A stretch of 64,000 nucleotides of DNA from an uncultured Lachnospiraceae bacterium (GCA_910589265.1 CAJUTQ010000103.1:62001-126000); one strand, 5' to 3'; numbered from the stretch's first letter, positions 26,221 to 36,580 are shown. The notes: a model not told the origin generated them from the letters alone. Numbers and translations are program-made.

Positions 26221-27174
26221 TTATCTTACGTCAAAGACCCATTCATTTTTCTCTAAATACTCTACAGTCTTTAACACTCCTTCTCGAATTGTATATTCTG
26301 CTTTCCATCCAAGATTTTGGATCTTTTTTGTGTCTAAGTAAATAAATGGATTGTCTCCAACCCATCCTCTCTCCCCCCCTGCATAAGACAAACGTGGGGA
26401 AACTCCCAGCTTTTTTGTTATCCATTTAATGGAATCATTCACCTCACAGTATTCATCTGTTCCCAGATTAAAAATGTTTACTCCTTCCCCTCCCTTTTCC
26501 ACTCCTGTTAACATTCCCTCTAAGCAGTCTCCAATATATAAATAAGACTTTTTCTGCTTTCCATTTCCAAGGACATAAAGCTGACTCTCATCTTCCTTCA
26601 ATTTCCTGTAAAAATCAAAAATATGCCCATGGGTATAACGCTCCCCTAAGATAGACACAAAGCGGAATATATAAGATGTAAACTCAAATCCTTCGCAATA
26701 TGCAGCAATAAGCCCTTCACAGGCTAGTTTTGAGGCGCCGTAAAGAGAGGTCTGTATTGGAAAAGGTCCATCCTCTGGAGTTGGAATAATCTTTGCCTCT
26801 CCATAGACAGAGCCTGTAGAAGAGAAGGCGATTTTTTTTATATTATTGGCCCTCATTGCCTCTAATACATGGAAGGTGGCAACAGTGTTTTGCTCTAAAT
26901 CTTTCTTTGGATGCTCACATCCCATTCTTACATCTGCATTGGCTGCGAAGTGAAAGACAAAGTCACATCCTGCCATAGAAGAGACAAGCTTATCTTCATC
27001 TAGACAGTCTCCCTTTATCCATGTGCATTTTGGGTTTTTATGGGCCTCCTCCAAAAACTCCATTCTACCAGTAGAAAAATTATCATAGACAATCACCTCA
27101 TTGCCTAGACTTAACAACCGATCTGTCATATTGGAACCAATAAAACCAGCTCCTCCTGTCACAAAATATCTCAA
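26221..27174 (-). CDS. NAD-dependent epimerase/dehydratase (extended SDR)
   Basis: A 317-residue extended SDR with the NAD loop TGGAGFIGSN, the Ser motif FSSTGSVYGE and the catalytic YGASK. It resembles UDP-glucose 4-epimerases and heptose epimerases. Within this operon it may modify the nucleotide-activated heptose, or act on another sugar. The start is a TTG 12 bases after an AAAGGAGG. Substrate not determinable from sequence. Confidence 0.8.
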   Translation of the reverse strand: MRYFVTGGAGFIGSNMTDRLLSLGNEVIVYDNFSTGRMEFLEEAHKNPKCTWIKGDCLDEDKLVSSMAGCDFVFHFAANADVRMGCEHPKKDLEQNTVATFHVLEAMRANNIKKIAFSSTGSVYGEAKIIPTPEDGPFPIQTSLYGASKLACEGLIAAYCEGFEFTSYIFRFVSILGERYTHGHIFDFYRKLKEDESQLYVLGNGKQKKSYLYIGDCLEGMLTGVEKGGEGVNIFNLGTDEYCEVNDSIKWITKKLGVSPRLSYAGGERGWVGDNPFIYLDTKKIQNLGWKAEYTIREGVLKTVEYLEKNEWVFDVR

Positions 27175-27203
27175 TGCTTCTCTTATCCTCCTTTCAATAT
27201 TAT

Positions 27204-28148
27204 CTAATGAACCAACAGCTTTTCTATGTTATAGCGGGGCCTCTCCTTTACCTCAATATAAATTTTACCAATATATTGTCCAATTAATCCCAAAGAAAAG
27301 AGTACCATACCTCCAATAAACCATAATGATAACATAAGAGAGGTCCAACCTTGGACAACTCTGCCATATGCATAGGAACTAAAGGCATAAATAGCAGCTA
27401 TAACAGTAATTATTGCAATTGCCATTCCCAATACCATAATAAACATCATTGGTTTTATACTAAATGAAGTAATCCCGTCAAAGGCAAAGGCAAGCATTTT
27501 TTTTAAAGGATATTTTGACTCTCCAGCCAATCTCACTTTTCTCTCATAATAGACGCAGGCAGTCTCATATCCAATTAAAGGGATAATGCCCCTTAGAAAT
27601 AAATTTCTCTCCTTATATTTCTCTAAATGTTCTAACGCCCTTTTACTCATAAGGCGATAATCTGCATGATTATATACAGAACGAATTCCCATTATTTTCA
27701 TGACTTTATAAAAGCCAAGGGCTGTCGTCCTTTTGAAAAATGTGTCTGTCGTCCTTGCACTTCTAACTCCATATACAATGTCAAAGCCTTCCTTATACTT
27801 GTCCACCATGTTTTCAATGACCAGCACATCGTCTTGTAAGTCTGCATCAATGGAAATACATATATCACACATTTCCTTTGCAGCCATTAGCCCTGCAACA
27901 AGAGCATTTTGGTGTCCCACATTTCCAGCTAGTTTCAGTCCATTGACGTAAGAGCTTTTACGATATCCTTCTTCTATTTTCTCCCATGTCTTGTCCCTAC
28001 TCCCATCATTGACAAATAGAATATAACTATCTTTTGCAATTTTCTCCTTCAAAATCAGCTCTTCCAAAACATGGATCAGCTGTCTCATTGTCTCATCCAA
28101 AACTTCCTCTTCATTATAACATGGCACTACAATGGCAAGTCTATTCAT
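27204..28148 (-). CDS. GT2 glycosyltransferase with two C-terminal TM helices (DPM1/GtrB-like)
   Basis: A 314-residue GT-A family 2 enzyme with IVVPCYNEEEVL at the N-terminus, SIDADLQDD as the DXD region and YKERNLFLRGIIP before two membrane helices at about 230–290. Such proteins make polyprenyl-phosphate sugars or add a branch sugar. The ATG at 28148 has a GGAGG eight bases upstream. It is the first gene of the heptose operon, which suggests that the heptose, or a primer sugar, is transferred to a lipid carrier. Confidence 0.85.
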   Translation of the reverse strand: MNRLAIVVPCYNEEEVLDETMRQLIHVLEELILKEKIAKDSYILFVNDGSRDKTWEKIEEGYRKSSYVNGLKLAGNVGHQNALVAGLMAAKEMCDICISIDADLQDDVLVIENMVDKYKEGFDIVYGVRSARTTDTFFKRTTALGFYKVMKIMGIRSVYNHADYRLMSKRALEHLEKYKERNLFLRGIIPLIGYETACVYYERKVRLAGESKYPLKKMLAFAFDGITSFSIKPMMFIMVLGMAIAIITVIAAIYAFSSYAYGRVVQGWTSLMLSLWFIGGMVLFSLGLIGQYIGKIYIEVKERPRYNIEKLLVH

Positions 28149-28246
28149 GAAAAAACCTCCAGTTTTTATAAATACTTTCAACAAAAAACGGCATTCTTAC
28201 ATATTATAATATATTCCTATCTATTTTACTAGACTATGTTTGAAAT

Positions 28247-28275
28247 TTGCATTTCCTAACAAAAATGACTATAAT
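28247..28275 (+). promoter_or_regulatory. Sigma-A promoter of the capA-like gene
   Basis: TTGCAT (28247–28252), 17 bases, TATAAT (28270–28275), about 40 bases before the ATG. Confidence 0.7.
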
Positions 28276-28315
28276 ATGTAAAATAAAAACTATTAGAAAG
28301 GAGCTTCTTCCCTTT

Positions 28316-29797
28316 ATGAAACAACCATCTTTCCATTATAAATGTATATTCTTTTTCTTCCTAATCCTCTTTCTTTTCTCTGGATGCTCTAAGAAGGAAC
28401 CTTCCACTTTGTCTTCCACTGCCAAAATAACTGACACTGAGTCCTTTGCAAGCAAGGAACAGTTATCTTTATCCCATGAGGTGGAAACAACAGTATCCTC
28501 TTCCACTATCTCCTATGATGAAGGACAAATCAAAGAAATAATAGTAACCCTTACAAATTATTTTACAAAAAATTATCCAGAATATACAGAGGCATCCAAA
28601 GAGGAGTTTTGGCAGTGGATTCTTACTTCCTATGATCCATCCTATCTTCATCTTTTTTTAGACATGATCCATACAGGAACCTTTGAAAACTCTTCCTGGC
28701 ATGCCATTCTAGGCGCTACATATCATGTTCTGTCCGATTCCTACTTAGGGCTCCTCTCCAATGAAAAGAGCGCCAACTCCCATCGTATTTATAGAAAAGA
28801 GTGTGCAGACACTCATACCATTACCCTTACATTTGGAGGAGATGTCTCTTTGGATGATAACTGGGCCAATATGGGAGCTTTGCGCTCCCGTCCCCAAGGA
28901 ATTTTAGACTGTCTTTCTCCTGACTTAGTCTCTGAAATGCAATCCGCAGACATTACTATGATCAATAACGAGTTTCCTTACAGCAAAAGAGGAGAACCTT
29001 TACCTGACAAGCAGTTTACTTTCCGGGCCAATCCTGAACGAGTGGATATTCTCCATCAAATAGGGGTAGACATTGTTTCCCTTGCTAACAACCACGCCTA
29101 CGATTTTGGTCCAGATGCCCTTGTAGACTCCTTGGATGTGTTAAGGAATGCTGGAATTCCTTATGTAGGAGCTGGTAAAAATATTGAAGAAGCCAGCGCT
29201 CCTGTATATATCATTGCCAACGGCATGAAAATTGCCTATGTATCTGCAACACAAATTGAGCGGGTGGATAATCCAGACACAAAGGAGGCGACCCAGACAG
29301 AGCCTGGAGTTTTGCGTACAAGAAATCCAGAAAAATTTCTGGAAGTTATAAGGACCGCAGAAAAAAACAGTGATTTTGTCATTGTCTATGTCCACTGGGG
29401 AAGTGAAAATGTAGCCTTGGTGGAACAAAATCAGAGAGATCTGGCCACCCAATACGTATTAGCAGGAGCTGACTTAATTATGGGAGATCATTCTCACTGT
29501 CTTCAAGGATTTGAGTATATAGAAAGTGTACCTGTGCTGTATAGCCTTGGAAATTTCTGGTTTAATAGTAAAACAGTTGATACTTGTCTCATAAAAGTTC
29601 AGTTGGATCCTTCATCTGGAACAATAGCCTCCTATCAAATGCTGCCAGCCATCCAGCAAAACTGTACGACTTCTCTTGTCCATGGAAATGAAAAAGAAAG
29701 AATATTACAATATATGGAGAGTATTTCCTATGGAGGAATTTTACTAGATCCGGAAGGCTATTTAATACAAGGCTCTGCAGTCTCTTCCTTACATTAA
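28316..29797 (+). CDS. CapA/PGA_cap family lipoprotein (poly-gamma-glutamate capsule synthesis-like metallophosphatase)
   Basis: A 493-residue surface lipoprotein. The signal peptide ends in a lipobox LFSGC about 25 residues in, followed by a Ser/Thr-rich linker. The CapA-type metallophosphoesterase domain carries FGGDVSLDD, INNEFPYS, LANNHAYDFG, YVHWGSE and GDHSHCLQ. CapA proteins take part in polyglutamate capsule export, but homologues occur without CapB/CapC, as here, so the substrate is unclear. It diverges from the heptose operon and may act on the same surface polymer. The SD lies 12 bases before the ATG. Confidence 0.85.
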   Translation: MKQPSFHYKCIFFFFLILFLFSGCSKKEPSTLSSTAKITDTESFASKEQLSLSHEVETTVSSSTISYDEGQIKEIIVTLTNYFTKNYPEYTEASKEEFWQWILTSYDPSYLHLFLDMIHTGTFENSSWHAILGATYHVLSDSYLGLLSNEKSANSHRIYRKECADTHTITLTFGGDVSLDDNWANMGALRSRPQGILDCLSPDLVSEMQSADITMINNEFPYSKRGEPLPDKQFTFRANPERVDILHQIGVDIVSLANNHAYDFGPDALVDSLDVLRNAGIPYVGAGKNIEEASAPVYIIANGMKIAYVSATQIERVDNPDTKEATQTEPGVLRTRNPEKFLEVIRTAEKNSDFVIVYVHWGSENVALVEQNQRDLATQYVLAGADLIMGDHSHCLQGFEYIESVPVLYSLGNFWFNSKTVDTCLIKVQLDPSSGTIASYQMLPAIQQNCTTSLVHGNEKERILQYMESISYGGILLDPEGYLIQGSAVSSLH

Positions 29798-29807
29798 GAG
29801 ACTGCAG
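29775..29807. terminator. Perfect 12-base hairpin at the end of capA-like gene
   Basis: CTGCAGTCTCTT (29775–29786) pairs perfectly with AAGAGACTGCAG (29796–29807), overlapping the stop codon. No T tail follows on either strand, so it may be a processing or Rho-linked end, shared by the convergent FkbM gene. Confidence 0.45.
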
Positions 29808-29836
29808 GGGCCCTGGCCCAAAAGTTCTGTATCCTT

Positions 29837-30931
29837 CTACAGAACAGCATACAAGACTGTTTCTGTCCCTGATACGTTATGATGGCGAAGATATAATTTA
29901 TATTCTGGAACAAAAGATAAAATCAGCTTAGGTATATCTAAAAAATCTTCATTTTTATGATATACACATATGGCTAATTTAGGCTTGTTTTCACATATGA
30001 TTCTTTTTGCTCCCTGTAATGCTCTTACTTCTGCTCCTTCAATGTCCATTTTAATATAAGTAATTTTTTCTCCTTCCTGAATACATTCATCTATTGGAGC
30101 TAAATCTATTATATAGTTCCCTACATCAGCCACTTTGGAAGTTCCATGTTTACTATCTTCCTCCATATATAGACTGTCTCTTACGTCTCAGGCTCCTTTT
30201 TGAATAATCTCAATATGATTCTTGCTTTTTATGCTGTTTATTAAATCCATACAAGCTTTTTTATCTGGCTCAAAACAGTATATTTTTTCATAATTCCCCT
30301 TTGTCACTTCTAAAAATTCTTTTGTTGTATCCCCATTAAAAGCCCCTACATCGCAGAACACTTCCTCACTGCCAAGCTTTATAATATCCTTAGGAAAATA
30401 CTGTTCTTGTACAAATACTTCTTGAAAAAACTGGAGATTCCCACTAATTCTTCCCTTCAAAACATTTTCCAATGTTTTTTTTGACAGATTGTCTTCTAGT
30501 TTTTTATATAATTTGTACAGCTCCTTTTCTTTTTCCCTTAACCATTCTCTAAATTGGCTTATATTATGAATATAACTGTAATAAAGCTCACATTCAAAAC
30601 TAAAAATATCCTTTGAATCAAAATCTTTACTAAAGTTTTCCAAAATTTCTCGTTCATATCGGGGAGATGCTATGATAATATAAACAGGTTTCTTATTATA
30701 TTCTCTTAATAACTCATCATAACTTATTATTTTTAAATTATTCCTTATACCCCCCCCCCCTTGCTGTGCAGCAATTTTACTTGGTTTAATCTTAACATTT
30801 GACAACAGTCTCATTGCCCAGTCAGATCCCAGCCCTGCCCCATATAAAATTATCTCTCTTTGTTCTTTGCAATACACTTTTAAAAATTCCTCAAACTTAT
30901 TCTCCAACCTGCTTATCTCATTGAAATTCAT
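29837..30931 (-). pseudogene. FkbM-family methyltransferase interrupted by an in-frame TGA
   Basis: An N-terminal part (residues 1–247) and C-terminal part (109 residues) lie in the same frame, separated by a TGA at 30190–30188. The stop occupies the place of a Trp in the KGAW-D segment between EVFCDVGAFNGDTT (SAM loop) and YIKMDIEGAE, both FkbM hallmarks. TGG to TGA is one transition. The N-terminal region has a nucleotide-sugar-like ILYGAGLGSDWA motif. A run of 11 G at 30750–30760 lies in frame. The ATG at 30931 has an AAGGAG eight bases upstream. It could be a pseudogene, a sequence error, or a gene with stop readthrough. Confidence 0.75.
30750..30760 (-). repeat. Poly-G tract, 11 bases (coding strand)
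   Basis: Eleven C on the plus strand, that is eleven G within the FkbM coding frame (QQGGGGI). The current length keeps the frame; a one-base change would truncate the protein early. It is the longest homopolymer of G or C in the window. Confidence 0.85.
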
Positions 30932-33297
30932 CTTTTGTACTCCTTTCACCAGGCAATCTTGGCCCTTTATTATTTTTCAAATTTTCTAAAAAAAGAATTG
31001 CTTTGTATATATCTGTAATGCTTTCAGGTTCTGCCTCTACTTTCTCATCGTCAATGATGATCACTTCACTATAGGACAGACTTTCTATACACTCTTCTTT
31101 ATCTTCTATTGTTACAAGCTGTAAGGCATCCTGATAAAAAATTTGATCAAACCATTCCAACACCTCCTCTCCAAGTAAAGAGACAGCATAACGAAGACGA
31201 TGTACTTTTGCATCATAGAGAATATCTTCCTTTTGCAGCTCCATTACCACTTTTTTGTACATCTCTTTCCAATCCCTTTCTTCCAGTATTTTATCAGATA
31301 TACAGCCTATTGCATTTCCATACATAATACATGCGTAAAACCCACTGAAAAAGCCACTTGTTATAGAGAATAAACGCTCTTTATATCCTTGTACTCTCAT
31401 TCCCTGCTGAAAAGTAGATTTCATCTTCTCCTCTATACTTTTTTGATTATAACTTGTATTTCCTAAAACACATTGACATCCTATGGAAGCGCCGCTCATT
31501 CCACTTACAGTCAATGGGGTTGCAATAAAACATAAAGTATCTTCAATGTTTCCAATAGTAACTGCCATACAAATATCTTGACTTATGCCTGCCCATAATA
31601 CCCCAGTTTTTTCATATAATATAGACAAATATTCCCTGCGTATTCCTGAATTATGGTATAACTGGGGCAAATACATGACATTGCCATACTCTTCAAAGCA
31701 ATCAAGAAATACATCCTTTGCTGGATATATAATTACCTCTGGCTTTCCTATTTGGAAATCTGTATGTCCTGTCAAAACCGCCTTTCCAGCCTCTCCCCTC
31801 TTATATTTTCCTGACGCATCCTTCCATTTATAGTTCTCCTCCATCCAAGTAAAAATACGTCTTTCTGAGTATTGTTCAATAACTTTCTCCAATTCTTCTA
31901 ATGCCCATGGTAAAATGCCATCGTCTGCTCCCATAGCGATAAGAAACTCTCCTTCTGACTTTAAAAAAGCATACTCAAAATTTTTCATCAGAGGCAGATT
32001 CCTAGGAGCCCTGTAATATTTTATTCTGTTATCATGAAAGCTTTGACAAATGTTATAGATAGGGGTTCCCCCCCCCATCCATATCCCAGTTGTCACTTAC
32101 TACTACTTCATAACTCCCCTTATAGCTTTGATGCAAACATGTTTTTAGAGTACTATGTAATGTATGTATTCCATCCCTACATGGAATAATAATGGAAAAA
32201 CGACAGGTTGGCTTTTTTAAAAGAGCATTTTCTACTTCTGTTTTAGACATTTTGTATATATGAGCAATATAAGCAAGATAATCTCCATATCTCCCCACTG
32301 CTATGTTTTCTTCCAAGTAATCAGCTTCAGCTTGTGTAAGTCGCTCCAACTTTGGCTTCATTTCCCTTGACATCGCCATTTGGTCTATTAGCAATCCACT
32401 TCCCAAAACAGTAGCCAATCCATCTTTCGTATAATTATTTACAATATATTCCAATATTTTCCCTCTGTTATCTCCCTCCTTCTCTCCTCTATCCCAGACT
32501 TTTATGGTGACAATACCCTTTTTCTCTTTTAATAAAACTTTTGGGCTATTCTCTAATATCTCCCCGTTTTTCTCGTTTTGCATGACAGGCTTTTCCAAAA
32601 GAAAGACTTTTTTTCCCAGCTCTTTTAATGCCCAGGCTGCCAATTGGCAATCTATCTCATCAGATATAGAAGTTATCATTACAATAAATACATTTTCTTC
32701 TTGACTTATGAGTCTCTCATAAAAATAACCAGCATTCACTTTTTCCAGAATCCAGGGGCGGGTCTGCCCTTCTTTTTCATATAATTGTCTGCCCACTTCC
32801 TCCCACAAAAGATATAAATATATATTTCCAGTTATATAATAAAGTTCCTTCAATTTTTCTATTTCTAAAGGCTCAATTGTATTCATTTCCAGTATCTTCT
32901 TGCCCCATTCGTTCTTTTCTTCAACAATCTGATCATTTTTTCCTCTTATACCTTGGAATACTTCCTTCAGTCTGTTTAACCAAAAAGTATATCTTCTGCT
33001 TTCTAAAAAATCTCCTTTGTACTCTGATAAAACGCTAAGAAACTGAAAAAATTCTTCTACCCCTTCGTATAAATACCAAGGGGCACATTTATCCAAAAGA
33101 AATTCCATAACTGCATCTACGGACTTTCCTTCTTTTAACATTAATTTTCCTTTTACTAAATACCATTTTAGCCTTACAGGCTTTATCATAAAGAGCTGAT
33201 CTAAAAGTTGATTTGCCCTTTCTTTATCTAATTCCTCAAGCTTTTCTTCTACAATATTCAGCTGAATATAATACTGATCTATATTACTTTTATCCAT
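30918..33297 (-). pseudogene. Large GT2 glycosyltransferase, phase-variable and currently out of frame
   Basis: Two overlapping frames (33297–32053 and 32096–30918) together reconstitute a 792-residue protein parallel to the intact 800- and 782-residue paralogues. The helical N-terminal repeat region (IKPVRLKWYLVKGKLMLKE) and the first half of the GT2 domain (CRFSIIIPCRDGIHTL) are in the first frame. ADDGILPWALEEL and the C-terminal domain are in the second. The break is at nine G (32068–32076). Eight or eleven G would restore a continuous …WDMDGGG-TPIYNIC reading. As given, translation ends after 414 residues. It is the middle gene of a three-gene operon. Confidence 0.8.
32068..32076 (-). 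repeat. Poly-G tract, 9 bases, at the GT2 frameshift
   Basis: Nine C on the plus strand exactly where the reading frame of the GT2 gene switches. The intact paralogues have WEGETP or WEGKTP here without a G run. The length matches a switched-OFF state. Confidence 0.85.
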
Positions 33298-35692
33298 CCC
33301 TATCCTCACTTTCTTTTTGTACTGTTTTTTCTCCTTTCTCATTCATCCATCTTTCTATTAACAGCACTGCTTTATATATATCACATATGTCATCTTCTTT
33401 TACTTTTTCTGCCTTTCCATTCACTTCTATATTATTTTTAGAATTTTCTTCCAAATCTCCCACTATTTCCGAATCTTTAATAAGGCAAGGTTCCAATATA
33501 TTGTAATAAAAATTTTTATCAAACCATTCTATCACTTCCTCCCCTAGCATAGATACAGCATAACGAAGTCGATGTACTTTTTTATCATAAAGGCTATCCC
33601 ACTGATCTAATTCCTTCCCGATTTGCAAATATATCATTTTCCAGTCAATTAGTTCAATAATCTCATCTGAAATACTTCCTATTGCATGTCCATACATAAC
33701 ACATGCAAATAAACTGGATATAAACTTCCCCATACCGACAGGACAAAAACGCTCCATAAATCCTTGGATTCTCACTCCCTGCCCAAATGTATTTTTTAAT
33801 TTTTTTTCAAGGGTTTTTTCCCAATATTTTTCATTTCCTATGGAGTTTTGACATCCTACAGACTCGTTGCTAACTCCAGCTATTGTAAGAGGCGTGTTAA
33901 TAAAACTGAGTTCTTCCTCAATATTGCCTATCGTTACTGCCATACAAATATCTTGACTTACCCCTGCCCATAACACTCCTGTCTTCTTGTACAAAATAGA
34001 CAAATATTCTCGGCGTATTCCTGAATTATGGTATAATTGAGGTAAATAGCATATATAATCTCGGTCTTCAAAACAGCATCCTAAAAACATATTCTTTGCT
34101 GGATATGTTACTACCTCCTGCCTGCCTGCCTGAAAATCTAAAAACCCTTTTAGCCTATAGTTATCTGTATATTTGGTATACTTTCCTACCACATCTGGCC
34201 ATTTATAAAATACTTCTCTCCATGTAAAAATAAACTTATGAGGATATTTTGTTAAAACCTGATCCAACTCTTCCAACGCCCACGGCAATATCCCATCATC
34301 TGCTCCCATAGAAATGAGAAATTCTCCCCGGGCCTTTAAAAAAGCATATTCAAAATTTCTTGTAAGGTACAAATTTCTAGGAACTCGAAGATACTTTATC
34401 CGATCATCATGAAAAGATTTACAAATTTTATAAATAGGTGTTTCTCCTTCCCATTCTAAATCCCAGTTATCACTTACGATAATTTCATACTCCCCTTTAT
34501 AACTTTGATGTAAGCATGTCTGTAAAGTGCCCTGTAATGTATGAATTCCATTTTTACATGGAATAATGAGAGAAAAGCGGCATGAAGGCTTTTTATTCAG
34601 CTCCTTATCTATTTCTTTTTTTGATGTTTTATATATATTAGCAATATAAGAAAGGTAATCTCCATATCTTCCTACCGCTATATTTTGTTCCATATGATCT
34701 CCATCTACTTCTGTCAATCGCTCCATTCTTGTTTTCATGTCTTTACTTGCTGTCATTTGATCCAGAAGAAGCCCCTTTCCCAAAATCGTAGCCAATTCTT
34801 CTTGATGGTAATTTTTCACTATATGTTCTAGTAAAGCTCCTCTTGTATCCTTATTTTCGCCTTCTATAAAATATACATTTGCCGTAATCAAACCTTTTTC
34901 CGTTTTCAAAGACTCAATACTGGCCTTTGCAGCCTGTGTGAATTCTCTTCCCTTATTCCAGATAACCGGTGCCTTTAACAGAAACACTTTTTTTCCTAAT
35001 TCCCTCAGTCCTCTTGCCGCTAGATAGCAGTCTGTCTCATCTTTTTTTGACGCCATTATAACTACAAATATTTCTTCATTTTTACTTTTCAGCCTTTCAC
35101 AATAATATTCCACATTTAACTTTTCTCTAATCCATTTACCCTCTTTTCCCTTTTCCCACTTATAGAACTTCCTGCCTACCATTTCCCAAAGTAAATATAC
35201 ATATAGATTTCCTCTAATATAATACAACTCTTTTAACTTTTCTACTTCTTTTTCCATAAATTGAAGGGAGTCTGCCTTTAGAATTGTTTCTCCTAATGTT
35301 TTTATCTCTTCAGCTGTCTCATCCCTCCCTCTGCTTACTATACCACTATGCTCCTTAAGTCTTTCCAAATAATAAAGATATCGTTTACTTTCCATTATGT
35401 CTCCGTTACATTCCGATAATATACTTAAGAACTGAAAATACTCCTCCACTCCATCATATATATACCAAGGGGCACACTTGTCGGACAAAAATTCTACAAT
35501 CTCGTCAACTGACTTTTTTTCCTTTAACATTAGTTTTGCCTTTACTAAATACCACTTTAATCTTACAGGCTTAATTGCAAAGAGTTGATCTAACAACTGA
35601 TTAACCGTCTTTCCATCTAGTTCTCCAAGCTTGTCCTCTATACCGTTTAGTGCAGAATAATATTCCTCAATTTTCGCTTTTCTTGTATCCAT
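33290..35692 (-). CDS. Large two-part GT2 glycosyltransferase (intact paralogue)
   Basis: An 800-residue protein. Residues 1–330 are mostly helical, with a repeated-helix, TPR-like N-terminus (IKPVRLKWYLVKAKLMLKEKK). A GT-A family 2 domain follows (about 365–520) with RFSLIIPCKNGIHTLQ, VSDNW and GADDGILPWALEEL, and an uncharacterised C-terminal region of about 280 residues ends the protein. No membrane helix is seen, so it is cytosolic. Close relatives lie at 30918–33297 and 57352–59700. The downstream paralogue starts inside its last codons, so they are co-translated. The sugar donor is unknown. Confidence 0.82.
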   Translation of the reverse strand: MDTRKAKIEEYYSALNGIEDKLGELDGKTVNQLLDQLFAIKPVRLKWYLVKAKLMLKEKKSVDEIVEFLSDKCAPWYIYDGVEEYFQFLSILSECNGDIMESKRYLYYLERLKEHSGIVSRGRDETAEEIKTLGETILKADSLQFMEKEVEKLKELYYIRGNLYVYLLWEMVGRKFYKWEKGKEGKWIREKLNVEYYCERLKSKNEEIFVVIMASKKDETDCYLAARGLRELGKKVFLLKAPVIWNKGREFTQAAKASIESLKTEKGLITANVYFIEGENKDTRGALLEHIVKNYHQEELATILGKGLLLDQMTASKDMKTRMERLTEVDGDHMEQNIAVGRYGDYLSYIANIYKTSKKEIDKELNKKPSCRFSLIIPCKNGIHTLQGTLQTCLHQSYKGEYEIIVSDNWDLEWEGETPIYKICKSFHDDRIKYLRVPRNLYLTRNFEYAFLKARGEFLISMGADDGILPWALEELDQVLTKYPHKFIFTWREVFYKWPDVVGKYTKYTDNYRLKGFLDFQAGRQEVVTYPAKNMFLGCCFEDRDYICYLPQLYHNSGIRREYLSILYKKTGVLWAGVSQDICMAVTIGNIEEELSFINTPLTIAGVSNESVGCQNSIGNEKYWEKTLEKKLKNTFGQGVRIQGFMERFCPVGMGKFISSLFACVMYGHAIGSISDEIIELIDWKMIYLQIGKELDQWDSLYDKKVHRLRYAVSMLGEEVIEWFDKNFYYNILEPCLIKDSEIVGDLEENSKNNIEVNGKAEKVKEDDICDIYKAVLLIERWMNEKGEKTVQKESEDRDG

Positions 35693-35763
35693 TTTCTATT
35701 TCCTTTCCATTACGATACTTTCTCCTTATATATCTCCTTCTTTATGAATAAAAAAAGATCCTG

Positions 35764-35816
35764 CCCTAACAAGAACAAAGTGGGCACCCTCCCAGAGAGT
35801 TTTTGTTCAATAAGGG
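35764..35816 (-). promoter_or_regulatory. Candidate leader stem-loop of the GT2/FkbM operon
   Basis: CCCT plus GAACAAA (35764–35779) pair with TTTGTTC plus AGGG (35802–35816) around an inner TGGG/CCCA stem. On the minus strand a run of seven T follows about eight bases later. An attenuator is possible; it lies between the rplA terminator and the first GT2 gene. Confidence 0.3.
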
Positions 35817-35841
35817 ATTACTATGCCATTTCCTATTATAC

Positions 35842-35874
35842 AAAAAAGCTGCCGCAAAAATATTTTGCGGCAGC
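35842..35874 (-). terminator. Intrinsic terminator after rplA
   Basis: A perfect 12-base stem (35848–35859 with 35863–35874, GCTGCCGCAAAA type) is followed on the minus strand by a run of six T. It ends the rpmG–rplA operon. Confidence 0.9.
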
Positions 35875-35890
35875 CATCTAAATTTATATT

Positions 35891-36580
35891 CTAAAATCTT
35901 GTAGTGTTGACTTTTATGCCTGGTCCCATTGTAGAAGATAAAGTAACGCTTCTTAAAAACTGGCCTTTTACAGCACTTGGTCTTGCTTTCATAATGGCTT
36001 CCATAAGGGTATTAAAATTTTCTTCTAATTTTTCTTCATCAAAAGAAGCTTTTCCTACAGGTACATGAATAATATTTGTTTTGTCCAACCTGTATTCAAT
36101 CTTACCAGCCTTAATGTCATTTACTGCTTTTGTCACATCCATTGTCACTGTTCCAGCCTTAGGATTTGGCATTAACCCTTTAGGCCCCAGTATTTTACCA
36201 AGACGGCCTACAACACCCATCATGTCTGGAGTAGCAACGACAACGTCAAAATCTAACCATCCTTCGTTTTGAATTTTGGGAATCAGCTCATCCCCTCCAA
36301 CAAAGTCTGCTCCTGCCGCTTCAGCTTCTCCTATTTTATCTCCTTTTGCAAATACAAGTACTCTTGTAACACGGCCCGTTCCATTGGGCAGAACAACCGC
36401 TCCTCGGATCTGCTGTTCTGCATGACGCCCATCACATCCTGTTCGAATGTGGGCTTCGATTGTCTCATCAAATTTTGCCACTGCAGTTTTCTTTACTAAA
36501 GAAATAGCGTCCTTTACTTCGTACTGGGCTATACGATTTACCTGCTTTGCAATTTCTTTATATCTTTTGCCATGTTTCAT
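35891..36580 (-). CDS. rplA: 50S ribosomal protein L1
   Basis: A 229-residue L1, part of the mobile L1 stalk; in many bacteria it represses its own operon by binding the mRNA. Typical segments are KHGKRYKEI, TPDMMGVVGRLGKILGPKGLMPNPKAG and GTVTMDV. The ATG is preceded by AGGAGGTAACAGAG, just after a hairpin repeated before rplK. It ends an operon: rplJ and rplL do not follow as they do in many genomes. Confidence 0.97.
   Translation of the reverse strand: MKHGKRYKEIAKQVNRIAQYEVKDAISLVKKTAVAKFDETIEAHIRTGCDGRHAEQQIRGAVVLPNGTGRVTRVLVFAKGDKIGEAEAAGADFVGGDELIPKIQNEGWLDFDVVVATPDMMGVVGRLGKILGPKGLMPNPKAGTVTMDVTKAVNDIKAGKIEYRLDKTNIIHVPVGKASFDEEKLEENFNTLMEAIMKARPSAVKGQFLRSVTLSSTMGPGIKVNTTRF

Noticed and set aside
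30188..30190. A frameshift between the two FkbM halves
   Set aside because: The halves are in one frame; the break is a TGA stop, not a slip.
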